Shown piece by piece: positions 51,694 to 60,480 of a stretch of DNA of 64,000 bases. The translations under genes were made by a program, and so were the position numbers. The notes beneath the pieces were generated by a model that saw only the letters and a program-made list of their open reading frames with translations, had not been told where the DNA came from and searched no databases. This DNA is from Brassicibacter mesophilus. GTDB taxonomy: Bacteria > Bacillota > Clostridia > Tissierellales > Proteiniboraceae. Location: the NCBI RefSeq assembly GCF_050433385.1, contig NZ_JBNPXI010000002.1, positions 372,001 through 436,000 of the forward strand, in the 5' to 3' direction. Position 1 is the stretch's first letter. Every line of letters begins with the position of its first letter.

Positions 51694-51708
51694 TTTATCA
51701 ACTCCTTA

Positions 51709-52500
51709 TCATTCAAAAATTCTGACAATAATTTTGGTTCTTCCTTTTTTGGAATCTCCTAAATCATCTAATAATTTTATTCTACCATAACCCTTCAAGG
51801 ATATAATATCACCAGCATCCAATAAATAAGATGGACTTATGACCGGTTGCCAATTGACTTTTACTTTACCTTGTTCAATGTAACTTGTACTTTTCGATCT
51901 AGGAATATTACATGAAGTACTAATAATTACATCTAATCTAAGAGAAGCTACAGTAGTATAGATATCCCTATAGTCTTCTTTACCTGGAATTAATTCACTT
52001 AGTGCTATTTCATTAACCTTTACTGGTTCAGTATTTATACTTTTCAAATTATATCTAATAAAGTCAACTAAATCCCTATGAACTATCACCTGTCCAAAAG
52101 TTTTATGTACATTGATATCCCCAAGTTTCTCTCGCTTGATACCTAGCCCTAAAATAGTCCCTAAATAGTCTCTATGATTTAGTTCTTTGAACTTAGAACC
52201 TCCAAGAATAATTAAAGACTTAATTGGATTTTCAATGTCTAATTTATTGAGGTAACTAGGAAACATTATTATTGACTTTCTTTCAGCATTCTCAAGTCCA
52301 CCTTCTTCATAGTATGAAACATCTATAAATCTATTTAAGAATGAGTAACACAATTTTCTTTGATAAGGGTCTAAAAAATCAGTATATACGATTTCATGAT
52401 TTCTAATTACTTGTTCAATTTTATCAAGTATTTTTCGCATTGTTAGATGTTGTTCTTTATCTTTTATATGTTCAATATACTTATCTTTATCTATTATCAT
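51709..52500 (-). CDS. S4-domain RNA-binding protein YlmH
   Basis: 263 residues. An N-terminal YlmH domain (about 1-175, with LGTILGLGIKREKLGDI) and a C-terminal S4 RNA-binding domain (about 178-240; RSKSTSYIEQGKVKVNW). Bacillus YlmH has been linked to ribosome rescue and quality control. ATG with TAGG-type ribosome site. Between yggT and divIVA as usual. Confidence 0.93.
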   Translation of the reverse strand: MIIDKDKYIEHIKDKEQHLTMRKILDKIEQVIRNHEIVYTDFLDPYQRKLCYSFLNRFIDVSYYEEGGLENAERKSIIMFPSYLNKLDIENPIKSLIILGGSKFKELNHRDYLGTILGLGIKREKLGDINVHKTFGQVIVHRDLVDFIRYNLKSINTEPVKVNEIALSELIPGKEDYRDIYTTVASLRLDVIISTSCNIPRSKSTSYIEQGKVKVNWQPVISPSYLLDAGDIISLKGYGRIKLLDDLGDSKKGRTKIIVRIFE

Positions 52501-52506
52501 ATATAC

Positions 52507-52773
52507 CTACCATATAAAAGCATCTAATACAAAAGATATAAAATTTAAAAATAGAACTGCAAATAATGGTGAAAAATCAAGCATCCCAGTATTTATGTTT
52601 AGTTTATTGATAAGTCCTCTAAACGGAGATAGAATCGGCTCTGTAACCTGGTATATAAAGCTTACTATTGGATTATTTAAATCCCTTGTAATAAAGGACA
52701 GAAACATTCTAACAATAATCAACATTTCTATTATTTGAACAAATTTATTAAAAGATATCTTTAGAATATTCAA
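52507..52773 (-). CDS. YggT family membrane protein (YlmG)
   Basis: 88 residues with two transmembrane helices (about 10-27 and 65-85) and the family motif SPFRGLI between them. Its role is linked to osmotic tolerance or division but is not settled. TTG at 52773 is preferred because AAGAGGTG lies six bases upstream; the GTG at 52782 is inside that site. Confidence 0.9.
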   Translation of the reverse strand: MNILKISFNKFVQIIEMLIIVRMFLSFITRDLNNPIVSFIYQVTEPILSPFRGLINKLNINTGMLDFSPLFAVLFLNFISFVLDAFIW

Positions 52774-52791
52774 TCCTTTCACCTCTTATTA

Positions 52792-53241
52792 TTATTTTTG
52801 CCATGGAAACAATCCTTTATTTTTTAGCTCTTCTTTTAACTTCGCATCAATTTCTACATTACTAGGAGCTACAACAAATATATCCTTAGAAACTTTTTGA
52901 ATATTTCCATCTAAAGCATATATAGCACCATTTATAAAGTCAAATATTTGTTTCTTAATCTCTATTTCTAGATTTTCCAAGTTCATAACTATTAATTTTC
53001 TTATTTTCAAATCATCTACTATTTTAGGAGCTTCTTCATATTTTTGTGGTTCATAAACAACTAATTTTATATTACTATTAGTATGTATATTAACTATTTT
53101 ATTGTTCTTTATTACACCCTTTTTAACAGGAGCCTCAAACTCCAAGCTTTCTTCTTGCTCTTCTTCATATTCTTCTTCTAAGTCATCCAACCCGATGATA
53201 TATTTAACTTTGTCAATAAGCTTATTAGTTACATCCGCCAT
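52792..53241 (-). CDS. sepF: Cell-division protein SepF
   Basis: FtsZ-binding protein that forms arcs at the septum. 149 residues. An N-terminal amphipathic membrane-binding helix (ADVTNKLIDKVKYIIG), acidic linker (about 18-35), then the SepF core (about 55-145) with VVYEPQKYEEAPKI and FDFINGAIYALDG. ATG with AGGAGG upstream, two bases after yggS. Confidence 0.95.
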   Translation of the reverse strand: MADVTNKLIDKVKYIIGLDDLEEEYEEEQEESLEFEAPVKKGVIKNNKIVNIHTNSNIKLVVYEPQKYEEAPKIVDDLKIRKLIVMNLENLEIEIKKQIFDFINGAIYALDGNIQKVSKDIFVVAPSNVEIDAKLKEELKNKGLFPWQK

Positions 53242-53243
53242 AA

Positions 53244-53942
53244 TTAATCCTCCTTATATATTCTTTTTCCAAAAATACCTGTCCCTATACGGATCATGTT
53301 TGCGCCTTCTTCTAAAGCAATTTGATAGTCATTAGTCATCCCCATAGATAGATATTTCATATCAACATTTTTATAATTTTTCAAGCTTATTTCATCAAAC
53401 AAATTTCTTAACTGCTTGAATACGAATCTTACTTCTTCAGGTTCGTCAGTATATGGTGCTATTGTCATAAGTCCTTTAATTCTTATATTTTCAAATTTAA
53501 TAATTTTTTCAATAAAATCAAGCACTTCATCATACCTTAAACCAAACTTACTTTCCTCTTCTGCAACATTAACTTGTATTAATGTATCAACTATAATATT
53601 GTGCTCATTGGCCCTCTTTTGTATCTCTTTTGCTAAACTCATCCTATCTAAAGAATGAATTAAGTCAACCTTTTCAATCATATATTTAACTTTATTACTT
53701 TGGAGGTGTCCAATCATATGCCATTTTACACTTGTTTCAACTTTACTATATTTTGCTTCAATCTCTTGAACCTTATTTTCTCCGATATCCGTGATGCCAA
53801 AGTTTATTGCTTTATTAATATCATCAGTATCAACCGTTTTTGTAACTGCAATTAGCGTAACATCTTTTGGATCACGACCGTGTCTTGATGTTATATCATT
53901 AATATTATTTCGTATATTAAGTAAGTTATCCTGAATACTTAT
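53244..53942 (-). CDS. YggS-family PLP homeostasis protein with an AUA start
   Basis: Pyridoxal-phosphate-binding protein that helps keep PLP and amino-acid balance (Bacillus YlmE). 232 residues, normal length, when read from 53942. The PLP lysine is K35 in LIAVTKTV, followed by GENKVQE, VKWHMIGHLQSNKV and ending SMGMTNDY...RIGTGIFG. No ATG, GTG or TTG is in frame before the internal ATG at 53717, which would remove the PLP lysine. AAGGAGGAG lies six bases before ATA at 53942, which would give (M)SIQDNL, the family start. First gene of the sepF-divIVA cluster. Confidence 0.88.
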   Translation of the reverse strand: MSIQDNLLNIRNNINDITSRHGRDPKDVTLIAVTKTVDTDDINKAINFGITDIGENKVQEIEAKYSKVETSVKWHMIGHLQSNKVKYMIEKVDLIHSLDRMSLAKEIQKRANEHNIIVDTLIQVNVAEEESKFGLRYDEVLDFIEKIIKFENIRIKGLMTIAPYTDEPEEVRFVFKQLRNLFDEISLKNYKNVDMKYLSMGMTNDYQIALEEGANMIRIGTGIFGKRIYKED

Positions 53943-53962
53943 TTCAAACTCCTCCTTATCTG

Positions 53963-55251
53963 CTAATTTATTATCTGACCTTCTTTAACTTTATGTCCAT
54001 TTACAAAAATTTCGTCAAACATCTTTAACGTATACATTTTTTGTTTCTTCCCGTTAATTTCCACCTCTATTCTACTATTTTCACCTTCACTGACAATAGT
54101 ATACTCATCATTTGAACCTAATACTTTAATAGGTCTAAATTTGACTATTCCGCTGATATCTTTAATATAAACTCCTTTTAATCCATCCTTCTCAGTTATA
54201 GCCTCATTGGGAATCATAAGTCCCTCATAGGTGTTTCTTAGTATCTTAACATCAATGTATCTCTCATTATAGAACCGATATAGATAATCATCTACTTTAA
54301 ATATGATTATCATATCGCTTTTGGAACTATTAACTTCAACTACATTGGCGCTTATTTTCTTCTCTTCTTCACCTATTTCCAAGAACAATCTTTTTCCTTC
54401 CTTTAAGTCACTAAATATATCATTATCAACCTTTGCCATGATATACCATTTATAGTTGTCTATTATTTTAAATACAGAATCTCCTGGGTTAACCTCACTA
54501 TTATTACTAACATTAGTCTGTTGTACATTTATAGTTTTAAAATCATCAGGCTTATATTCATCAAGTTTCTTCGCTCCATATATTTCTTCAAGTCCATCAA
54601 TATTGTAGCTTAAAATACCCGCTTTATCAGAATATCTAACGGTCTTCAACTTATTTTTATCATCCAGAAGTTGCTGCTTCTTTTTCTTTAAACTTTCAAT
54701 ATTCTCTGCTGCAAGTGTTTTTTGTCCAGTAATAATCTGATGCTTGTCCATTTTTTGGAAAAGCTGATCTTTTAAATCATTGACTCTCTGATAATCTTCA
54801 TCAATTACACCTTCTTGGATTTCCTTAATAATGTTTTCAATATTAGCTTGATTCTTATCTATATCTTGTTTAAATACTTCTTTAGAATCACCAGATTGTG
54901 TCATAGATGCTATTTGTTTATCTATTTCATTTATTTGCTTCAGATAAGAGTCATTTCCATTTTTCGTAACTTCTAATATCTTTATACCTTTTCCTACTTT
55001 ATCTCCTTCGTTTTTATTAAACGAAATTCTGCCTTGAGCTTCGGATTTATAAACTGTCTCATCTTTTAATATTATACCTTTAACAGCAACTACATCTTCA
55101 AGTTCACCAATCTCTACAGTAACAGTCTTTGAGTTTCCAGTTATTAAGGTAGGTATTATTCTAAATACAAGATATACCAAAACAATTATAACTAAAGCTA
55201 ATCTAAGTCGTCTTCGTTTTTGCCTTTTTTTTTTCTTTCATCTTGTGTCAT
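53963..55251 (-). CDS. HlyD-like membrane fusion protein, start separated by a frameshift
   Basis: The main frame (53963-55180) encodes an HlyD/membrane-fusion-type protein: a transmembrane helix (ALVIIVLVYLVFRI), a lipoyl-like half motif (QGRISFNKNEGDKVGKGIKIL), a coiled coil (about 80-170) and beta-rich C-terminal region. Its frame has no good start: the first candidate, TTG at 55180, is inside the membrane helix. A well-placed ATG at 55251 with AGAGGTG opens MTQDERKKK in another frame, joined through a run of ten A (55225-55234). One extra A would give a continuous 429-residue protein with a basic N-terminus. Cause unresolved: slippage, phase variation or sequence error. No transporter partner gene is adjacent. 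Confidence 0.75.
55225..55234 (-). repeat. Run of ten A (minus strand) at the HlyD-like frameshift
   Basis: Ten A residues on the minus strand lie between the ATG at 55251 and the main reading frame. Adding one A or removing two restores one frame. Runs of nine or more A are known sites of polymerase slippage. Confidence 0.85.
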
Positions 55252-55360
55252 TTCATCACCTCTTTAACCTAATATAATATTCTTCATTTGTTTTTAATAT
55301 CCTTCATTAAATATATAAAAAAATAGTATAAATATAATCTTAGGTAATAAGAACTATTCT

Positions 55361-55398
55361 AAAACTCTGAATATCATTATTACAAGAAAACTCTGAAT
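55361..55398. repeat. Short direct repeat
   Basis: AAAACTCTGAAT occurs at 55361-55372 and 55387-55398, 26 bases apart, in the otherwise featureless gap between the HlyD-like gene and the next ORF. Confidence 0.5.
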
Positions 55399-55404
55399 CA
55401 AATT

Positions 55405-55782
55405 TTATTTAAAAAACTTGCCATATTTACTAATTATTTTTACTTTTTTAATTTTATCAACTTTAAATCTTTTCACCTCATCAGTGTGTGTCACAACAAT
55501 AATCTCATTTTCTTTAATCTTTGCGCCTATGAGAATTCCCTCTATTCTTTTGTTTTCTAAAAGTGTAAACTTTATCTCATCACCTGATTTGAGTTCCACA
55601 CCTCCTAACACAAATACTTTCATATCCGTTTCATCTATATGTTCTTGAGTAATTGACTTTTTATTAATTATTATTGTATTGTCCTTTAAATACAACTTTT
55701 CTTTTATTACTACAAATATATATCCTATAGTACTCACTAATAATAACATTACTAATACGCTCTGCACATAATACAAATTCAT
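55405..55782 (-). CDS. Small membrane-anchored protein, unknown
   Basis: 125 residues. One N-terminal transmembrane helix (about 5-26, YVQSVLVMLLLVSTIGYIFV), then a beta-rich, lysine-rich domain (about 35-125) with alternating I/V and K/E. No family recognised. ATG with GTAGG upstream. It lies between spoIVA and the HlyD-like gene; a sporulation or envelope role is only a guess. Confidence 0.7.
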   Translation of the reverse strand: MNLYYVQSVLVMLLLVSTIGYIFVVIKEKLYLKDNTIIINKKSITQEHIDETDMKVFVLGGVELKSGDEIKFTLLENKRIEGILIGAKIKENEIIVVTHTDEVKRFKVDKIKKVKIISKYGKFFK

Positions 55783-55855
55783 TTTTCTACCTACTTTCTA
55801 AATTAGAAATTCAGTTAAAAGTATATCATAAACTTATATTATAGAAAATATCTAT

Positions 55856-55888
55856 ATAAAAAAATAAACAGGAAGGTAAAACCTTCCC
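55856..55888 (-). terminator. Terminator after spoIVA
   Basis: GGAAGG and CCTTCC pair around TTTTA three bases after the spoIVA stop, followed on the minus strand by TGTTTATTTTTTT. Confidence 0.85.
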
Positions 55889-55890
55889 AT

Positions 55891-57369
55891 TTATATTATA
55901 ATACAAATTAGCCCTCCACTACCTTCATTCACAATTCGTTGCAATGTTTTCTGCATCTTTCCTCTTGCATCTTCTGGCATCATATTTAATTTGCTTTCGA
56001 GCTGTTCCTTTACTAAATCATGTAGAGATTTCCCAAACATATTTGATTCCCAGATCTTTGATGGATCACTTTCAAATTCATCTAATAAATAATTTACTAG
56101 CTCTTCGCTTTGCTTTTCTGTACCAATTAATGGTGAAACTTCTGTTGTGATATCTGCTCTGATTAGGTGCAAGCTTGGCGCCATTGCTCTAAGTTTAACT
56201 CCAAATCTATTTCCTTGTTTAAATATTTCTGGTTCTGCTAAATCTATTTCTTCTAAGCTCGGAGGGACTAATCCGTATCCTGTAAGCCTAGCATCAGCTA
56301 AAGCTTTCTCTATTTTAGTATATTCTTTCTTAGCCTTAGCTAAATTCGTAACCAATCCTAATATTTGATGTTCTCCTTCTATTTTATATCCAGTAAGCTC
56401 ATTAAGTACTTTATAGAATAACCCGTTGTCTACATACATTTCTATGTTAGCTACGCCTTCACCAAGTTTTATCTCGTTTACTTTTACCTCTCTGATAACT
56501 TCAATTTTATTGAAGTCATTAATAGCTACATTTATTTCACTAAGTCTTTGTATATTTTTGATTATATCTTTAATTGAATTCAAAATACTTGATTTTACCC
56601 AATGTCCCTTTGATAAGCCTTCAATCCATTTTGGTAAATTAATATTGATCTCTTTAATTGGAAATTCCATCAGTACTCTTTCTAGTATCTTGTTTACATC
56701 TAGCATTTGCATGTTCATACAATCGACAGTGATTACTGGAACCTTATATTTCTCTTCAAGATTTTCTCTAAGTGCAATTGTACTGTCTAAATCAGGGTGC
56801 TTTGAATTAAGTAAAACTACAAATGGTTTTTCTAGTTCTTTTAACTCGCTAACAACTCTTTCCTCTGCTTTTATATAATTTGATCTGTCAATATCGGTTA
56901 TTGAACCATCTGTAGTGATTACTATTCCAATTGTTGAGTGATCGGTTATAACCTTTCTAGTTCCTATTTCTGCAGCTTCTTCAAAAGGTATTTCTTTTTC
57001 ATACCAAGGAGTAGTGACCATTCTAGGCATACTGTTCTCCTCATGCCCAAGTGCTCCTTTTACTAAATATCCTACGCAGTCAACCATTCTGATTTTGAAC
57101 TTAATGTTTTCTTTAAGTATTAAATCTATAGCTTCGTTTGGCACAAATTTAGGTTCTGTAGTCATGATAGTCTTACCAGAACCACTTAGTGGTAGCTCAT
57201 CATTAGCTCTTTCTTTTTTATATTTGTTTTCAATATTAGGCAATACTAGTAGTTCCATAAACCTTTTAATAAATGTTGATTTTCCTGTTCTGACTGGGCC
57301 AACTACGCCAACATAAATATCGCCATCTGTTCTTTCTGAAATATCACGGTATATATCAAACTTCTCCAC
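55891..57369 (-). CDS. spoIVA: Stage IV sporulation protein A (spore-coat ATPase)
   Basis: Polymerising ATPase that forms the base layer of the spore coat on the forespore; anchored by SpoVM. 492 residues, the same length as the B. subtilis protein. N-terminal P-loop GPVRTGKS (24-31), then DCVGYLVKGALGHEE and TDGSITDIDRSNY, and the conserved C-terminal half ending SGGLICIII. GTG at 57369 has GGAGGG seven bases upstream and gives MEKFDIYRDI. A sigma-E-like promoter precedes it (57446-57476). Strong evidence that the organism sporulates. Confidence 0.97.
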   Translation of the reverse strand: MEKFDIYRDISERTDGDIYVGVVGPVRTGKSTFIKRFMELLVLPNIENKYKKERANDELPLSGSGKTIMTTEPKFVPNEAIDLILKENIKFKIRMVDCVGYLVKGALGHEENSMPRMVTTPWYEKEIPFEEAAEIGTRKVITDHSTIGIVITTDGSITDIDRSNYIKAEERVVSELKELEKPFVVLLNSKHPDLDSTIALRENLEEKYKVPVITVDCMNMQMLDVNKILERVLMEFPIKEININLPKWIEGLSKGHWVKSSILNSIKDIIKNIQRLSEINVAINDFNKIEVIREVKVNEIKLGEGVANIEMYVDNGLFYKVLNELTGYKIEGEHQILGLVTNLAKAKKEYTKIEKALADARLTGYGLVPPSLEEIDLAEPEIFKQGNRFGVKLRAMAPSLHLIRADITTEVSPLIGTEKQSEELVNYLLDEFESDPSKIWESNMFGKSLHDLVKEQLESKLNMMPEDARGKMQKTLQRIVNEGSGGLICIII

Positions 57370-57445
57370 CAAATTTCCCTCCTTTATATAATATTAGATA
57401 TATTAAATCTAAAAATTATTTATCTAGTTATTTGTTAACAGTATA

Positions 57446-57476
57446 TATATATGATAACAACTATGAATAATATGAC
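57446..57476 (-). promoter_or_regulatory. Sigma-E-like promoter of spoIVA
   Basis: Minus strand: GTCATATT (57469-57476), 15-base spacer, CATATATA (57446-57453). This fits the mother-cell sigma-E pattern (-35 ATATT core, -10 CATANNNT-like). Predicted start about 70 bases upstream of spoIVA. Confidence 0.7.
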
Positions 57477-57484
57477 ATGCTAAT

Positions 57485-57516
57485 GAAAAAAGGACATACA
57501 TTGTTTGTATGTCCTT
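57485..57516 (-). terminator. Terminator after gpsA
   Basis: AAGGACATACA and TGTATGTCCTT pair over 11 bases around a 5-base loop, overlapping the gpsA stop codon, and are followed by T6 on the minus strand. Confidence 0.9.
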
Positions 57517-58543
57517 ACCAATCATAATCATCTTTACTAATTATGTCTTCCATTTCATGAGTCTTATCTCTTAACATTAGATTTGTAACTGAATTTTTAA
57601 CATTAGAGCCTTGATATAATACATCATATATTTCTTCAGTTATTGGCATTCTAACTCCAAGCTTTTTAGAAAGTTGATACGCTGCTTTTGTGGTTTTAAT
57701 ACCTTCAACTACCATGCCAATTGATTTTATAGCTTGGTCTAGACTTTGACCTTGCCCAATAAGTATACCCGCTCTCCTGTTTCTACTATGCATACTAGTA
57801 CAGGTAACAATTAAATCACCTATTCCTGAAAGCCCTGCAAAAGTCATCTTATTAGCACCCATCTTTTCTCCCATTCTAGCAATCTCAACAAATCCTCTAT
57901 TCATAAGTGCTGCCTTAGTATTGTCTCCATACTCTAATCCATCAGAAATTCCAGCTCCTAATGCTATGATATTCTTTAAAGAGCCTCCTAACTCAACTCC
58001 AATTACATCAGGATTAGTATAAACTCTAAATTTAGGTGCCATAAAAACATCTTGTATGTATTCTGCTATCTTGCGTTTATTTGCAGCTACCACTACTGTT
58101 GTTGGAATATCTTTAGCTACTTCTTCAGCATGAGATGGCCCCGATAAAACAGCATATTGTACATCTGGAATTTCTTGAGAAACTACTTCTGATAATCTAT
58201 GTAACGTGTTTGTTTCTATCCCCTTAGCTACATTAACAATAATTTGATTTTTACTAATTTCATTTTTTATAGACTTCATAGTATCCCTTACTGCATGTGA
58301 AGGTACAGCAGAAACTATCACATTCTTTTTATAAACTGCTTTACTTATATCATTAGTAATACTAATATTGTTTGGTATCACAACACCTGGTAGATACTTC
58401 ACATTCTCTCTAGTATAACTTATGTCATCACACTGTTTCTTATCTCTTAGCCATAAATCAATATTATACCCTTTTTTTGCTAATAAAATTGCTAAAGCTG
58501 TTCCCCAGCTTCCTCCTCCAATTACTCCAATCTTTTCTTGCAC
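57515..58543 (-). CDS. gpsA: NAD(P)-dependent glycerol-3-phosphate dehydrogenase
   Basis: Makes sn-glycerol-3-phosphate for phospholipids, the acceptor used by PlsY. 342 residues. N-terminal Rossmann GVIGGGSWGTALA, VVNVAKGIE-like NVAKGIETNTL, LSGPSHAEEVA, and the catalytic lysine region VELGGSLKNIIALGAG. GTG at 58543 has GGGGGT six bases upstream; a TTG at 58561 would overlap plsY. Follows plsY. Confidence 0.96.
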   Translation of the reverse strand: MQEKIGVIGGGSWGTALAILLAKKGYNIDLWLRDKKQCDDISYTRENVKYLPGVVIPNNISITNDISKAVYKKNVIVSAVPSHAVRDTMKSIKNEISKNQIIVNVAKGIETNTLHRLSEVVSQEIPDVQYAVLSGPSHAEEVAKDIPTTVVVAANKRKIAEYIQDVFMAPKFRVYTNPDVIGVELGGSLKNIIALGAGISDGLEYGDNTKAALMNRGFVEIARMGEKMGANKMTFAGLSGIGDLIVTCTSMHSRNRRAGILIGQGQSLDQAIKSIGMVVEGIKTTKAAYQLSKKLGVRMPITEEIYDVLYQGSNVKNSVTNLMLRDKTHEMEDIISKDDYDW

Positions 58544-58557
58544 ATTTATACCCCCAA

Positions 58558-59157
58558 TCAATGAACCTTACTGCCTATTTTGGATTCTTCTCCTTTTATA
58601 AGCCTATTAATATTGCTTCTATGTCTAAAAATAGCCATTGCTGACAAAATAACTGTAAAAATGAAATAATGCAAATTGAATGGCCTTACGATTATTAACC
58701 CAACTAATGGTAGCAATGCCATAGCTATAATAGAGCCTAAAGACACAAATCTAGTCTTAATAACAATTATGATACCAATAAAAAAGCATACAATTGCAGA
58801 TAAATAATTAACTGTTAAAACAACACCAATAGTCGAAGCTATTCCTTTCCCACCTTTAAACCTCAAAAATATTGGCCAATTATGCCCAACTACAGCACTT
58901 AATCCTGCAATCAATCCTCCAGCTTCACCAAGAATAGCTCTTCCAATAACTACAGCAATACATCCCTTCAAAGCATCTACTGCAAAAGTAGCAGCGGCAA
59001 TTTTAATGCCAAAAACTCTTAATGCATTAGTTGCTCCTGCATTCCCACTGCCATATTGCCTAATGTCAGTACTTTTTAAAAACTTTCCTAAAATATATGA
59101 TGTCGCAAAATTGCCAAGTAAATAGCCAATCATTATCACCAAGGCGACTTCTTTCAA
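58558..59157 (-). CDS. plsY: Acyl-phosphate:glycerol-3-phosphate acyltransferase PlsY
   Basis: Membrane enzyme that acylates glycerol-3-phosphate with PlsX-made acyl-phosphate. 199 residues, about five to six transmembrane helices. Motifs: GSGNAGATNALRVFG, GHNWPIFLRFKGGKG(IAST) and the third loop IFRHRSNINRLIKGEESK. TTG start with GGGGG upstream, two bases after der. With gpsA it links to the fapR-plsX operon. Confidence 0.96.
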   Translation of the reverse strand: MKEVALVIMIGYLLGNFATSYILGKFLKSTDIRQYGSGNAGATNALRVFGIKIAAATFAVDALKGCIAVVIGRAILGEAGGLIAGLSAVVGHNWPIFLRFKGGKGIASTIGVVLTVNYLSAIVCFFIGIIIVIKTRFVSLGSIIAMALLPLVGLIIVRPFNLHYFIFTVILSAMAIFRHRSNINRLIKGEESKIGSKVH

Positions 59158-59159
59158 TA

Positions 59160-60476
59160 TTAATCCCCCTTTTCTCTAAACTCAAATTGAATAGGAGTAC
59201 CTTCAAATCCAAAAGATTGCCTAATTTGGTTTTCTAAATATCTTGCATATGAGAAATGCATAAGCTCTTTATCATTAATAAAAATAACAAATTTTGGAGG
59301 TTTTACTCCTACTTGAGTACCATAAAAAATCTTAAGCCTTCTCCCTTTGTCTGATGGCGGTTGATTCATAAGTACTGCCTCACCTATTATGTCATTAAGT
59401 ACTCCTGTTGTTATTCTCATAGAATGGTTATTAGATACAGTCTTTATTAAGTCGAATATCTTGTTAACTCTTTTTCCAGTTTTAGCAGATATCATAATTA
59501 TTGGTGCATATGTCATAAATGAAAGAGTATTTCTAATTTCCTCTTCAAATTTTAAGTATGTTTTATCTTCTTTCTCAACAACATCCCATTTATTTACAAC
59601 AATGATGCACGCCTTGCCATTATCATGTGCATATCCAGCTATTTTTGTATCTTGTTCAGTAACACCTTCAGTTGCATCTATTACTATAATACAAACATCC
59701 GATCTCTCAATTGCAGTAAGTGATCTAATGACACTATATTTCTCAATACTTTCATCTATCTTTTTTCTCTTCCTCATTCCAGCAGTATCGATAAAAACAT
59801 ATTTATCATCACCAACTTCAAACGGGGTATCAATTGCATCTCTTGTAGTCCCTGGAATGTCACTTACAATAACTCTTTCTTCTCCAAGGACTTTATTGAT
59901 TAAAGAAGATTTCCCTGCATTAGGCTTCCCTATGACAGCTACTTTAATAACATCCTCATTATACTCGGTGTCTTTATCTTCAGGAAAATTAGCGATAACT
60001 TCATCTAGTAAATCCCCTAATCCTAATCCTTGCCCAGCGGAAACAACCACTGGACTTCCTAACCCAAGTTCGTAGAACTCATATATTGTATCAGGTGTCT
60101 TAGGCGTATCTATCTTGTTGCATACTAAAATAACCTCTTTCTTTGTTTTTCTTAACATATCCGCAACTTCTTTATCAGTGGCTGTTAGTCCCTCGATTCC
60201 ATCAACAACAAATAGAATTACATCTCCAGTCTCAATAGCAATTTCTGCTTGCTTCCTCATCTGTGATAAAATTATATCTTTACTGTCAGGCTCTATACCC
60301 CCAGTGTCAATTAATGTAAAATATTTGTTAAGCCACTCTCCTTCAGCATATATTCTATCTCTTGTAACTCCTGGCTTATCTTCCACTATTGAAATTCTCT
60401 TTCCTGCTATTTTATTAAAAAGAGTAGATTTACCAACATTAGGTCTACCTACTATTGCTACTACTGGTCTTGACAT
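59160..60476 (-). CDS. der: Ribosome biogenesis GTPase Der (EngA)
   Basis: Tandem-domain GTPase for 50S assembly. 438 residues. Two G domains: GRPNVGKSTLFN with DTGG and NKID, then GKPNAGKSSLINK with DTAGMRKR and NKWD; a KH-like domain ends the protein (about 350-438). ATG at 60476 has AGAGGTG five bases upstream. The gene follows the DUF512 gene by four bases. Confidence 0.97.
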   Translation of the reverse strand: MSRPVVAIVGRPNVGKSTLFNKIAGKRISIVEDKPGVTRDRIYAEGEWLNKYFTLIDTGGIEPDSKDIILSQMRKQAEIAIETGDVILFVVDGIEGLTATDKEVADMLRKTKKEVILVCNKIDTPKTPDTIYEFYELGLGSPVVVSAGQGLGLGDLLDEVIANFPEDKDTEYNEDVIKVAVIGKPNAGKSSLINKVLGEERVIVSDIPGTTRDAIDTPFEVGDDKYVFIDTAGMRKRKKIDESIEKYSVIRSLTAIERSDVCIIVIDATEGVTEQDTKIAGYAHDNGKACIIVVNKWDVVEKEDKTYLKFEEEIRNTLSFMTYAPIIMISAKTGKRVNKIFDLIKTVSNNHSMRITTGVLNDIIGEAVLMNQPPSDKGRRLKIFYGTQVGVKPPKFVIFINDKELMHFSYARYLENQIRQSFGFEGTPIQFEFREKGD

Positions 60477-60480
60477 CTGT

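Noticed and set aside
53244..53717. A 157-residue truncated YggS starting at the internal ATG
   Set aside because: It would lack the PLP lysine and the first half of the barrel, and has no ribosome site; the coding similarity continues upstream to 53942.
55361..55398. Direct repeat as a regulatory iteron
   Set aside because: Only two 12-base copies in a simple A+T-rich gap; too little to support a function.
59389..60075. 228-codon plus-strand ORF
   Set aside because: It lies wholly antisense to der, has low-complexity S/I/L-rich translation and no ribosome site; a shadow of the GTPase gene. The same applies to the other long plus-strand frames opposite smc, fabK, fakA and spoIVA.
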